From contig CANJYE010000033.1 in assembly GCA_947479055.1 (NCBI GenBank), positions 1-33,022 of the forward strand: a stretch of DNA of 33,022 nt. The letters are read 5' to 3'. This document shows, piece after piece, positions 1 to 8,038 of the stretch. The stretch is from Erythrobacteraceae bacterium. GTDB taxonomy: Bacteria > Pseudomonadota > Alphaproteobacteria > Sphingomonadales > Sphingomonadaceae. The notes under the pieces are model-generated. The model was not told where the DNA came from. It did no database searches and was given only the letters and a program-made list of their open reading frames with translations. Position 1 is the stretch's first letter. Each line of letters starts with the position of its first letter. Made by a program: the position numbers and the translations under genes.

Positions 1-149
1 CAGCTTCCGCTTCCGTGCCAGCGCCGCTGCACCCAAAACCAGAAAGGAAAAACCAGTCCCTTGACCCAACCCTCGCAACGCGAGACATAGCAACCACCCG
101 GGTCACTTCTCAGTGAAAATCCCGGGTCACTTCTCAACGCAAATCAACA
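1..149 (+). mobile_element. Right end of an IS21-family insertion sequence (partial)
   Basis: Seen: the 16-bp string CCCGGGTCACTTCTCA occurs at 97-112 and again at 121-136, a 24-bp period. The second copy runs into an A-rich tail that ends in CAACA at 145-149. Known: IS21-family elements carry several internally repeated terminal repeats of this kind and end in 5'-TG...CA-3'. The reading frame of the neighbouring gene is lost exactly at 149/150, so I place the boundary there. Only one end is inside the window, so the target-site duplication and the rest of the element cannot be checked. Confidence 0.72.
2..64 (+). CDS. istB: C-terminal end of a probable IstB-like helper ATPase of the insertion sequence
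   Basis: An open frame enters from the window's left edge and stops at 62-64. It encodes about 20 residues beginning SFRFR and ending in a lysine/arginine-rich tail. IstB proteins often end in a GES(F/Y)R-type motif followed by a short basic tail, and the stop lies 85 bp before the terminal CA, where istB normally ends in IS21 elements. The identification rests on this position and a very short motif, so the gene name is tentative. The catalytic part lies outside the window. Confidence 0.4.
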   Translation, partial: SFRFRASAAAPKTRKEKPVP

Positions 150-245
150 TCCTGCGGCGTCATAGGTGAGTACGCCGCCAAAGAGCTTGCGCGAGACTTC
201 GGGAGCTGTGAGCTGGGCCACATCATGTGTTTCTGGATCAGGCAT
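150..245 (-). pseudogene. 5' end of an unknown gene cut by the IS21-type element
   Basis: An ATG at 243-245 opens a frame that overlaps the stop of the upstream NTPase gene by 8 bp (ATGCCTGA), the usual arrangement for translationally coupled genes. It encodes 32 residues starting MPDPETHDVAQLTAPEVSRK. At 149/150 it runs into the insertion sequence, adds one foreign codon and stops at 144-146. The gene was therefore the second member of an operon with the NTPase and is now broken, unless the remainder lies beyond the element outside the window. Nothing in 32 residues identifies the family. The close coupling suggests that the product worked with the NTPase. Confidence 0.6.
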
Positions 246-1362
246 CCGCCACCTGGATAACTCCGCCGTCGATATTGATGGCTTGGGTCTTGCCGTCGAG
301 AAGAACGGTGATCTCTTGCAGCTTGGAGCCAGTCTGAGCCAGCGTCCCGAGGAAGGCCGAAACCTTCCTGAGATCATGTTCATAGAACTTCGATGGAACA
401 TGGCCTGACGCCGCACGAAGCAGGCAATCCAGCATCATGAGGTCCGCATGAAAGTCCGTGTCCGCCTTTTGGTCGGACGATTTGACGCGCAGCACGATGT
501 GACGATCGAGCCAGTCGACTGAGTTAGTGACCGACCACTTACTCTGTTCATCGGTGTGTGTCCAAGTGGAAGTGAGGTTGAGCAGCTGGACACGATGTCC
601 AGGTATCTTATCGGCGAGTATTGCTGCATCGCTGGATGATCGACCAAAGGCGGGGTCGACCAGAAAAAGTGTAGGTCCCTCGCCTTTCTGCACGCCCTGC
701 ATGTGATGAAGGCCAGCAAAAAGTCGATTTTTTAGGCGAATTTCAGACGGTTTATCGAGACGACCTTCGCATATATCAACAAATTCCGCTCCATTTCGGA
801 AGCCTATTCTGGTAAATTCGCTGCCTGGTTCTCCCAAACCGTCTAGGAAGCTCTGTTCGAACCGGCTGAATATATCATGACATCCTTCGCCTGCCTGCTC
901 GGATTGCAGAACAGCGCGCAGGCGCCCCTCGTTCGCGCAGACGATTGATACGGCATCATCATGGAGCGCGGCCTCAAGCCGCGAAGCAGCAACCGGGATC
1001 TGCAGCTCGGAAAAGTCCTTGAAAATGCGCAGCGGCTTCGCAGGATGAGACACTATGGGTGGAATTGTAGTCTCGCCATCACAACTGGAATTTATGAGTG
1101 CCCGCGCGTCGTCCTGGCTATACCCGAGATGTGTTTCGATGAGCCGGCGGCATAGATAGGTCTTGCCATGCCCCGCGTCACCCGTAAGCACGATAATCCG
1201 TGCACTCCCCGCAACTGCCGCCTGCAGGTACCGGAGCGCGGACGTCTCGATCGTGAGCGAGTCATCCGTCTGCTGGTATTCTTCATAGATTTGATCGTGT
1301 TCGGCCGAAAAGGGCAGAAATCGATTGAGTCTAGATACGTGCCGATTGATCCTCTCGCTCAT
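238..1362 (-). CDS. P-loop NTPase of unknown family, first gene of a disrupted operon
   Basis: 374 residues from the ATG at 1362. I chose this start over the in-frame ATG at 1386 because AGAGGG lies at good distance before it. Seen: a strong Walker A motif GDAGHGKT at residues 61-68 after a hydrophobic strand (RIIVLT), CANEGRLR at 142-149, and a Walker-B-like strand TLFLVD ending at D236. There is no signal peptide or membrane segment, so it should be cytosolic. The protein could end a nucleic-acid-linked NTPase system of the kind found in defence operons, but I recognise no named family and assign no substrate. The base composition looks less GC-rich than that of the core genes to its right, which suggests transfer. 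The gene is coupled by an 8-bp overlap to a partner destroyed by the insertion sequence. Confidence 0.75.
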   Translation of the reverse strand: MSERINRHVSRLNRFLPFSAEHDQIYEEYQQTDDSLTIETSALRYLQAAVAGSARIIVLTGDAGHGKTYLCRRLIETHLGYSQDDARALINSSCDGETTIPPIVSHPAKPLRIFKDFSELQIPVAASRLEAALHDDAVSIVCANEGRLRAVLQSEQAGEGCHDIFSRFEQSFLDGLGEPGSEFTRIGFRNGAEFVDICEGRLDKPSEIRLKNRLFAGLHHMQGVQKGEGPTLFLVDPAFGRSSSDAAILADKIPGHRVQLLNLTSTWTHTDEQSKWSVTNSVDWLDRHIVLRVKSSDQKADTDFHADLMMLDCLLRAASGHVPSKFYEHDLRKVSAFLGTLAQTGSKLQEITVLLDGKTQAINIDGGVIQVADA

Positions 1363-1731
1363 GCATTCCCTCTCGACGTCGAGCATTCAGATGGCTGCCT
1401 CGACAGGGTTGCGACAGTTTATCAATCATGCACAAGCTGGCTTGAAGTTAGCTTGCTTGCCGGACCTTCACAAGCGATCAGCGCATAGCCGAATTCTTGT
1501 TGCAGTTTTCGGCTAGACGCAAGGGGCTATGCAACCGCCCCTCGAGGAGGGGCGGATCCCAAGGGTGTCCCCAATCTGTATGCTGTAAGCTGTACACCAC
1601 CGCTAGGGTCTCGTCAGACTAGGATTGCTGGTGCGGAAGGCGCTAACAAAGCGGGAAACTAGAATGCGCGAGAGTTCGCCTTCAGGCGCTCGCCCACCGC
1701 CAGTTTTCCGCGCAATCGGTAACCGGCGGGA
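1363..1731. other. Geneless stretch between the NTPase and the oxidoreductase, with a perfect stem-loop
   Basis: I find no convincing gene in these 369 bases. The stretch holds a perfect 9-bp inverted repeat, CCGCCCCTC at 1535-1543 and GAGGGGCGG at 1547-1555, separated by 3 bases. No T-run follows on either strand. It must also hold the promoter of the NTPase operon, which I could not pick out, and the downstream end of the oxidoreductase transcript. It probably marks the border between the accessory left edge and the core chromosome. Confidence 0.5.
1535..1555. other. Perfect 9-bp stem-loop
   Basis: CCGCCCCTC and GAGGGGCGG are exact reverse complements with a GAG loop. The stem is long enough to act in RNA as a terminator-like or processing hairpin, but no T-tract follows on either strand, so intrinsic termination is not supported. 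It could equally be a DNA-level palindrome left at an insertion border. Confidence 0.4.
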
Positions 1732-2613
1732 TCACAGCCCTCTTGGCTCAATCCCCTCGAATTCCTCCATAATCGGGCCGAACAGGCTTTCCAGCCATCC
1801 CGCCGGGTCGGGCCCTTCGGGAGACAGCATGGTGGCGGCCACGCCCAGCCCCGCCAATGTTTCAGCCTGGCGCAACACATTGTCGGCTGTCCAGCCATCC
1901 TGCGGGAGGAGGAAGGCGGTGACTTCGATCTCCCGGATGTCGCGCCCGAGCGTGTCGCAATGCCGGCGCAGCACATCGATCTTCTGCGCGACAAAATCCG
2001 CCTCGCCGAAGAAATTGCAGGCGTCGGCATATTGCGCGACCAGCCGCAGGGTCTTCTTTTCGCCCACACCGCCGATCATGATCCGCGGGCGGGGTGCGGA
2101 TACCGGCGCGGGCACGCACAGGGTTTCGGCCAGTTGATAATGCTTGCCGGCATAGGGACCATTGTTGCCGCTCCACATCTGGAGACAGATCTGCAGCGTT
2201 TCTTCCAGCCGTTCGAACCGCTCGGCCAGCGGCGGAAAGGGCACGCCCAGCCCGAGATGTTCCCGCTCGTACCAGGCCGCGCCGATGCCGAGTTCGGCGC
2301 GGCCCTGCGACAGGACGTCGAGCGTCGTCACGGTCTTGGCGAGCAGGCCGGGCGGGCGATAAGTCACGCCGGTCACCAGCAGGCGCAGGCGCAGCCGTTC
2401 GGTCACCCCGGCGACGAAGCCCAGCGCGGTATAGCCTTCCAACATCGGATCTTCGGCCGCGCCAGCCCATTCGATCTGGAAGAAGTGGTCCATGAAGGAC
2501 AGCGCACGCACGCCGATGTCCTCGGCCGCTCGAGCGATTCGGGATACGCCGGGCCCGATCCCGAAGGAACCGCCGGCCCAGTTGAACCGGCTGACGTGAA
2601 AATCTAGCTTCAT
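1732..2613 (-). CDS. LLM-class (luciferase-like) F420- or FMN-dependent oxidoreductase
   Basis: 293 residues, the usual size for single-subunit luciferase-like monooxygenase-family TIM-barrel enzymes. The N-terminus MKLDFHVSRFNW, the early segment IARAAEDIGVRALSFMDHF, the strand RLRLLVTGVTYRPPGLLAKT and GRAELGIGAAWYEREH are typical of F420-dependent LLM oxidoreductases. PRIMIGGVGEKKTLRL is the family's characteristic phosphate-binding strand-loop region. The substrate cannot be read from sequence, and F420 versus FMN use is undecided. The gene lies 58 bp downstream of an acyl-CoA ligase on the same strand, so the two may act in one catabolic route for a carboxylic acid or a xenobiotic. Confidence 0.85.
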   Translation of the reverse strand: MKLDFHVSRFNWAGGSFGIGPGVSRIARAAEDIGVRALSFMDHFFQIEWAGAAEDPMLEGYTALGFVAGVTERLRLRLLVTGVTYRPPGLLAKTVTTLDVLSQGRAELGIGAAWYEREHLGLGVPFPPLAERFERLEETLQICLQMWSGNNGPYAGKHYQLAETLCVPAPVSAPRPRIMIGGVGEKKTLRLVAQYADACNFFGEADFVAQKIDVLRRHCDTLGRDIREIEVTAFLLPQDGWTADNVLRQAETLAGLGVAATMLSPEGPDPAGWLESLFGPIMEEFEGIEPRGL

Positions 2614-2671
2614 GGCAGTTCGTCCTTAATCCGGCGCGGCCCGGTGGCCAATGATATCCAGCGCATTGCCC

Positions 2672-4306
2672 TCACCCGTTGCGGGTGATTCTGATCCCTT
2701 CCCGCTCCCGGTCGAACACCTTGTCGGGATTGGCTTCCACGAATTCGCGCATTTCGACCTTGCGCACCTTCTGGGTCATGGTGCGCGGCAGTTCGTCGCG
2801 GAAATCGTAATAACGCGGGACCATAAAATAGGGCATGTTGACGCGGCAATGCTCGACCAGTTCGACGGCGGTGATCGACATGCCGGACTTGAACACGATG
2901 GTCGCGCCGACATCGTCCTCGCGGGTTTCGGCCCTGACCGGATAGACCGCGACATCGGCGATGGCCGGGTGGCGGGCGATGGCGGTTTCCACCTCGAAGG
3001 TCGAGATATTCTCACCCCGGCGGCGGATCGCATCCTTCTTGCGGTCGACGAAGAAGAAATAGCCGTCGGCGTCCTTGATGCCCCGGTCGCCGGTGTGGAA
3101 CCACTGGTTGCGCCACGCCGCGACGGTAGCGTCGGGCATCTTGTAGTACCCTTGCGAAGTGGCGAAAGGCAGGCTGTCCTTGCGCAGGACTATCTCGCCC
3201 GCTTCGCCTGGCGGCATGTCGGCGTCGTTCTCGTCAACGATCCGCACCTGTGCGCCTTCGATCGGCAGGCCCATCGAGAACTTCTTGTCGGGCGGCGTGT
3301 CGAGCCCGGCGGTGAGCGGGCAGCAGTGGTCGGTCAGGCCATAGCCCTGGGTCAGCGGCACGCCGAAACGCTCCTCGAATTCGGCGAAATTGGCCATCAT
3401 AGGCGCGCTGATCGCCGAGCGGAGATTGTGTTCACGATCGTTGGCTGAAGGCGGTTGCGCGATCAGGAAGCTGCCGACGCTGAGCAGCATGGTGCGGGTT
3501 GCCCCGGACTGGCGGATTTCGTCCCAGAAACCGGAAACCGAAAGCCGGTCGGAAAAGGCCACGGTCCCGTCCAGCACCAGCATCAGCAGCACCCCGCCGT
3601 TATAGGCGGCGGCGTGGAACATGGGCAGAACGAGATGATAGACCTCGTCCGAGCCCATCTTCAGCGGCGGGGCCATGCCGAGCGAGAAGGTGAGCGAATG
3701 GATCTGGGTGAACATGTTGCCCTTGGAAGGGCCGGTGGTGCCTGAGGTGTACATGATCGAATTCATGTCGTTGAAGGCGACTTCGATACCGGGCGCGGTC
3801 GGCTCGAAGGTTTCCAGTTCGCGATAGTCGGTGAAGCTGGCAATCGGGTCGGTGGCGGGCGGACTTGCTGCGCCGTCCTTGTTGAAGATCACGATCCGCT
3901 CCAGCCGGTCGCGATCTTCCAGCGCCAGCGCATGGGCAAGCATCGACTGGTCCACCACCAGCGCGGTCGAATCCGACTGGTTGATGTAATAGCTCAGGAA
4001 ATGGCCGCGCGCGGCGGTGTTGATCGGGATGACCACCGCGCCGATCTTGCCCAGCGCGAAATAGGTAATCAGCTGTTCGGGCGAGTTTTCCATCAGCATG
4101 GCGATATGCGTGCCCTTGCCGACCCCATTGGCGAGAAAGCCATTGGCGACCTGGTTGGAGACCTCGTCGATTTCCCGATAGCTCCATTTCCGGCCATCGG
4201 GCAGGAAGTGGAGGAAGGTCTTGTCACCGTTCTTGCGCGCTTTGTCGGCCAGGATCTTGGCGAAGGTGTAGTCGGAATAGTGGTAGCCATTCATGCTGCT
4301 GATCAT
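2672..4306 (-). CDS. AMP-forming acyl-CoA synthetase (ANL superfamily, CaiC-like)
   Basis: 544 residues, full length for the family. It activates a carboxylic acid with ATP to an acyl-adenylate and transfers it to CoA. Seen: the phosphate-binding loop YTSGTTGPSKG (residues 186-196), QGYGLTD near residue 320, the hinge region VDRKKDAIRRRGENIS, and a C-terminal lysine in TMTQKVRKVEMRE that fits the adenylation lysine. The usual YG(M/L)TE glutamate is aspartate here, which is uncommon but seen in relatives. The start is the ATG at 4306, with GAGG eight bases ahead; a second ATG lies four codons in. The overall style resembles crotonobetaine/carnitine-CoA ligases, but the substrate is not known. 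Confidence 0.9.
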   Translation of the reverse strand: MISSMNGYHYSDYTFAKILADKARKNGDKTFLHFLPDGRKWSYREIDEVSNQVANGFLANGVGKGTHIAMLMENSPEQLITYFALGKIGAVVIPINTAARGHFLSYYINQSDSTALVVDQSMLAHALALEDRDRLERIVIFNKDGAASPPATDPIASFTDYRELETFEPTAPGIEVAFNDMNSIMYTSGTTGPSKGNMFTQIHSLTFSLGMAPPLKMGSDEVYHLVLPMFHAAAYNGGVLLMLVLDGTVAFSDRLSVSGFWDEIRQSGATRTMLLSVGSFLIAQPPSANDREHNLRSAISAPMMANFAEFEERFGVPLTQGYGLTDHCCPLTAGLDTPPDKKFSMGLPIEGAQVRIVDENDADMPPGEAGEIVLRKDSLPFATSQGYYKMPDATVAAWRNQWFHTGDRGIKDADGYFFFVDRKKDAIRRRGENISTFEVETAIARHPAIADVAVYPVRAETREDDVGATIVFKSGMSITAVELVEHCRVNMPYFMVPRYYDFRDELPRTMTQKVRKVEMREFVEANPDKVFDREREGIRITRNG

Positions 4307-4392
4307 GCTCGCATCCTCGATTTTTCTCGTTGTGGCTGCGTTGTATGGAGTCCTTGCCCCAATCGCAACACGGACCTCGCTGCTGCCGTACG

Positions 4393-5817
4393 TCAGCGCA
4401 GAACAGGGGCCAGCAGCCTCCGAATTCCGGCGCTCGAACGGATCGCCCTGAAGTCACGGAGGCGGGGAAGGACCCGCAAGCCGAAGTCATGGCCATTGAC
4501 CAGCATGGTGATCAACCCGCCGCTGGCCAGGCTGGCCCCTCCCCCGGCCAGTGCACCGATCGGACCGAACAGCCACCCGCCGAGATTGGCAAAGACCAGC
4601 GCTCCAACCAGGATCCAGATATTGCCGATGTAATTGCCCCGCAGCCGCCCCGCCGCCACGCCCAGAAGATAGGCCGGAATGGCCAGGGCGTTGCAGCAGC
4701 TGCTGATCCAGACAATGGCCGTGAAGGCGAAAAAAACCGGATCGAGCCGCTGCAGCACGATCAGCGAGACCAGCGGCGTCGCCACTGCAATCGCGCCAAA
4801 GATCAGCACGCAGGTCAGCAATGTCAGCGCAATCTGGCGTTCGAAGATGCGCGATGCCGCCTTGTGCCTGCCCGAAGCCAGCGATCGTGCGAGCACCGGC
4901 ACCGCCAGCGAGGTCGGCATCAGGATGATCTGGCGGCCCACTTTCATGACCCGGTCGGCCAGTTCGTAAAGCCCCACGCTGGCCGCGCCGCCGAACCGGC
5001 TCAGCGCCAGCTTGACCACGATTTCGTAGAGCGCCGAAATGATGTTGTTGATCTGGAGGTTGATCGAGATGCCGAACGTCTCACGCAGGATTGTGTAATC
5101 GGCCTTGAAGCGGAACCGCACGCCATTGCCGGTCTCGACCGCATGGCTGAGATAGACCCATGAAACGATGATTCCGAACGCGAACTGGACTGTCTGCGCC
5201 AGGACCAGGCCAGCCAGCCCCATCAAGGGCAGGAGCGACGCCGTGGAGACCAGCAGGATGATCGCTCCTACAATCGCGATCACGCTCTTGCCGGTGCCGC
5301 GCAGCATGCCCACCAGCGCACTGGTCAGCACCCCCTGCAAGGTGGACAGGATCAGGTTGATCAGGATCAGCGGCATGATCGCTATGCCCAGCTCTGCCTG
5401 CTCTGCCGACAGGTTGTGTCGCAGCGCCCAGCAGGCCGGCCAGTAGGCAGCGATCGTCAGCAGGGTATAGAAGACGATATTGAACGCCAGCGCCGTATCG
5501 ACGTAGAGCCAGACGCGATCGCGCTTTTCTTCCGGCTCGATCTGGCCGATGAACTTTGATAGCGATGCGGCAAAGCCGACGTCTGCCAGTCTGATGATGG
5601 AGGTCAGGGATTGGGCGAGCGCCCAGACACCAAAGATGGCAAGTGAGGCCTGGGTGACAACGATACGAAAAACGACCAGCAAGGCCAGGGTGGTGACACC
5701 GATTTCGACCAGCGCGGCAACAGAACCATTGCGAGCAGCGCGCTGAACGACAATCATCGCTGCCGATGCAGGTGGACGGGGAACTGAAGATTGGGCTATT
5801 TCTTTGTTATCAACCAT
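4393..5817 (-). CDS. Polysaccharide flippase-like membrane protein (Wzx/MOP superfamily)
   Basis: 474 residues from the ATG at 5817, which has GGGGA at good distance; the ATG at 5757 is a possible shorter start (454 residues). About 12-14 hydrophobic segments spread along the chain, with small positively charged loops, fit the lipid-linked oligosaccharide flippases of the MOP superfamily, which move undecaprenyl-linked repeat units across the inner membrane. No motif gives the glycan. The gene faces away from a glycosyltransferase gene, and with the longer start their 5' ends overlap by 27 bp. The pair probably belongs to a small exopolysaccharide or O-antigen locus, although no polymerase or ligase is visible nearby. 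Confidence 0.8.
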   Translation of the reverse strand: MVDNKEIAQSSVPRPPASAAMIVVQRAARNGSVAALVEIGVTTLALLVVFRIVVTQASLAIFGVWALAQSLTSIIRLADVGFAASLSKFIGQIEPEEKRDRVWLYVDTALAFNIVFYTLLTIAAYWPACWALRHNLSAEQAELGIAIMPLILINLILSTLQGVLTSALVGMLRGTGKSVIAIVGAIILLVSTASLLPLMGLAGLVLAQTVQFAFGIIVSWVYLSHAVETGNGVRFRFKADYTILRETFGISINLQINNIISALYEIVVKLALSRFGGAASVGLYELADRVMKVGRQIILMPTSLAVPVLARSLASGRHKAASRIFERQIALTLLTCVLIFGAIAVATPLVSLIVLQRLDPVFFAFTAIVWISSCCNALAIPAYLLGVAAGRLRGNYIGNIWILVGALVFANLGGWLFGPIGALAGGGASLASGGLITMLVNGHDFGLRVLPRLRDFRAIRSSAGIRRLLAPVLR

Positions 5818-6627
5818 TTTCGTCCCCGAGACGGAAGTAGCTATATCGCGGCATCGACGCTGCTGAGTGCGGCCCTCGCCAGCAATGCAAAGCAAGTCAA
5901 CACGGTACTTGTGATCGATGGATCGGAACAGTCCGATCCGGACCTTGAACGCTCGCTCGCGCTGGTCGGTGCACGATACCTCCATGCTGGCCGGCGCCTG
6001 AGCTTCGCGGAAGGTTACAACCTCGGGCTTGCACAGTCGGACGAGCGGTGGACGATCCTGTGCGCGTCAGATGTCTATCCATCATTCACAATCTTCGACA
6101 CGCTGGATGCGTGCCTCGCCGACAACGCACATGGCCCGATCGGCTGCATCATCCCGATGCTAAGCTTGTCCGATCTGCCAATCCAGCAGTCGCGGACCAA
6201 GCGGGCATTGCCAGCCAAGGTGCCGTTGATGACTCTCAACTTCAATATGTTCGAAACGGACTATCTCCGGTCGATTGGCGGTATTCCCGAACGCTTCAGT
6301 GGAAACTACAATGATGTCGCACTCTGCGCCACCTTGCAGCGGGATGGCCGCTCGATCGTCATGGTGCCGGATCGTTGCGTCCATTATGGTTCGATGACCC
6401 TTGCATCAGGCGGTTCAAGTGTATCGTGGGAACGCGACACCAGGGAATTCAGGCTGGCCTTTCCCGAACTCTTCCGCGCGGACGGGTTCTGGCATCTCGA
6501 CCTGCGGCGCTTCACCACCAGCCGAATACTGCGGACGGTAATCTCTGCCGCGCATATCCTGCCCCGTCAGACCGGGCATAAGATCATTTGCAAGGCGATG
6601 GACTTGCTACTGCTGCGCTGGGCGTGA
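5791..6627 (+). CDS. GT-A fold (family 2-like) glycosyltransferase
   Basis: 278 residues from a TTG at 5791. The frame closes one codon further upstream (TGA at 5785-5787) and no ATG or GTG precedes the conserved N-terminal strand, so TTG is the most reasonable start. Seen: a first beta strand YFFVINHFRP, then VLVIDGSEQSDPD, the nucleotide-sugar segment FAEGYNLGLAQS, and CASDVYPSF at the place of the DxD metal-binding motif. The arrangement matches GT2-type enzymes that extend a lipid-linked glycan at the cytoplasmic face. The C-terminal third has amphipathic and hydrophobic stretches that may touch the membrane. The gene is divergent from the flippase, and the sugar is unknown. Confidence 0.75.
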   Translation: MGYFFVINHFRPRDGSSYIAASTLLSAALASNAKQVNTVLVIDGSEQSDPDLERSLALVGARYLHAGRRLSFAEGYNLGLAQSDERWTILCASDVYPSFTIFDTLDACLADNAHGPIGCIIPMLSLSDLPIQQSRTKRALPAKVPLMTLNFNMFETDYLRSIGGIPERFSGNYNDVALCATLQRDGRSIVMVPDRCVHYGSMTLASGGSSVSWERDTREFRLAFPELFRADGFWHLDLRRFTTSRILRTVISAAHILPRQTGHKIICKAMDLLLLRWA

Positions 6628-6639
6628 CCTCGCCTCTTG

Positions 6640-6674
6640 CGCTCACCGCTGGCAGGATTAGCCTGCGGCGAGCG
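6640..6674 (+). other. Bulged hairpin in the leader of the O-acetylhomoserine sulfhydrylase gene
   Basis: CGCTC (6640-6644) pairs with GAGCG (6670-6674), and inside it GCAGG (6652-6656) pairs with CCTGC (6662-6666) around the loop ATTAG. The structure ends 21 bases before the ATG, and the ribosome-binding region AAAGGAATGGTGGG lies between. Sulfur-amino-acid genes of alphaproteobacteria are often controlled by SAM-sensing leaders, but I do not see the conserved SAM-II or SAM/SAH core here, so function is open. It could also be a 3' hairpin of the glycosyltransferase transcript. Confidence 0.35.
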
Positions 6675-6695
6675 AATGGCGAAAGGAATGGTGGG

Positions 6696-7991
6696 ATGAG
6701 CGGAGATACGGCAAAGCTCGGCTTCGATACATTGCAAGTGCATGCCGGCTGGGCCGGCGATCCCGCGACCGGCGCAAGGCAGGTGCCGATCTATCAGAAC
6801 ACCGCTTATCTCTTTCGCGACGCAGACCATGCCGCGCGCCTCTTCAATCTGGAGGAGGTCGGCTACATCTATTCGCGCCTGACCAATCCCACAGTCAATG
6901 CGCTGCAGGGCCGGATCGCTGCTCTGGAAGGCGGCGCCGGGGCGACCTGCTGTTCTTCTGGCCACGCCGCACAGATCATGGCGCTGTTCCCGCTGATGGC
7001 GCCGGGCGACAATGTGGTGGTGTCGAACCGGCTCTACGGCGGTTCGATCACCCAGTTCACCCACACCATCCGCCGCTTTGGTTGGGAGACCCGCTTCGTC
7101 GATATCGAGGATAGCGGGGCGGTCGCCCGGGCCTGCAACAAGCGCACGAAGGCGATTTTCTGCGAGAGCATTTCCAACCCGGGCGGGCACGTCACTGACC
7201 TGCCGAAGATCGCGGCCATTGCCGATCGCAAGGGTGTGCCGTTGATCGTCGACAACACAACAGCCACGCCATACCTGTGCAATCCGATCGCGATGGGCGC
7301 GACCCTCGTTGTCCATTCGACCACAAAATACCTCTCCGGCAACGGCACCTCGATGGGTGGCGCGATTGTCGATTCGGGCACGTTCGACTGGTCGGCATCG
7401 GACAAGTTCCCGTCGCTCTCGCAGCCGGAGCCGGCCTATCACGGGTTGAAATTCCACGAGGCTTTCGGTCCGATGGCTTATACGTTGCACGGCCATGCCG
7501 TGGGCCTGCGCGACCTTGGCATGACCATGGCACCGATGAACGCTTTCCAGACTTTGCTCGGGATCGAAACGCTGAGCCTGCGGATGGACCGGCATGTGGC
7601 CAATGCACAGAAGGTGGCGGAATGGCTCGAGGCGGACGAGCGGGTGAGCTTCGTCAGCTACCCGGGACTGAAGTCATCAGCCTATGCCAAGCGCGCGAGA
7701 AGGCTCTATCCCAAGGGTGCCGGCGCGCTGTTCACATTCGGGGTGAAGGGCGGATACGAGTCCTGCATCCGGCTGGTGGACAGTCTCAAGTTGTTCAGCC
7801 ACCTGGCCAATCTGGGCGACGCGCGCTCGCTGGTGATCCACTCCGCCTCTACCACCCACCGCCAGTTGACTCCGGAACAGCGGGCGGCGGCGGGTGCGGG
7901 GGACGAGGTTGTGCGGCTGTCGATCGGGATCGAGGATGCGAAAGACCTGATCGCCGATCTCGATCAGGCATTGGCCAAGGCTGAGGTCTGA
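6696..7991 (+). CDS. O-acetylhomoserine sulfhydrylase (PLP-dependent Cys/Met metabolism enzyme)
   Basis: 431 residues from the ATG at 6696, preceded by AAAGGAATGGTGGG. It belongs to the cystathionine gamma-synthase family and is close to O-acetylhomoserine aminocarboxypropyltransferases, which join O-acetylhomoserine and sulfide to homocysteine on the way to methionine. Seen: the N-terminal LGFDTLQVHAGW, YSRLTNPTVNALQGRIAALE, D186 in LIVDNTTATP and the PLP lysine K211 in VHSTTKYLSGNG. Length and motif order are complete. An upstream in-frame extension into the glycosyltransferase gene is ignored because the conserved N-terminus begins at this ATG. A related specificity such as methanethiol as donor cannot be excluded. 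Confidence 0.92.
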   Translation: MSGDTAKLGFDTLQVHAGWAGDPATGARQVPIYQNTAYLFRDADHAARLFNLEEVGYIYSRLTNPTVNALQGRIAALEGGAGATCCSSGHAAQIMALFPLMAPGDNVVVSNRLYGGSITQFTHTIRRFGWETRFVDIEDSGAVARACNKRTKAIFCESISNPGGHVTDLPKIAAIADRKGVPLIVDNTTATPYLCNPIAMGATLVVHSTTKYLSGNGTSMGGAIVDSGTFDWSASDKFPSLSQPEPAYHGLKFHEAFGPMAYTLHGHAVGLRDLGMTMAPMNAFQTLLGIETLSLRMDRHVANAQKVAEWLEADERVSFVSYPGLKSSAYAKRARRLYPKGAGALFTFGVKGGYESCIRLVDSLKLFSHLANLGDARSLVIHSASTTHRQLTPEQRAAAGAGDEVVRLSIGIEDAKDLIADLDQALAKAEV

Positions 7992-8038
7992 CGCAAACTT
8001 CCGGACATTCCATCGGGCAAGAGAGCAGGAGAACCAGC

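Noticed and set aside
1556-1731. tRNA gene or attachment site in the gap beside the oxidoreductase gene
   Set aside because: No cloverleaf with a TTC loop and matching acceptor stem can be drawn, and no repeat of this stretch is visible elsewhere in the window.
6628-6695. SAM-II or SAM/SAH riboswitch before the sulfhydrylase gene
   Set aside because: A hairpin exists, but the conserved pseudoknot core of those classes is not visible, and the leader is only 68 bases long.
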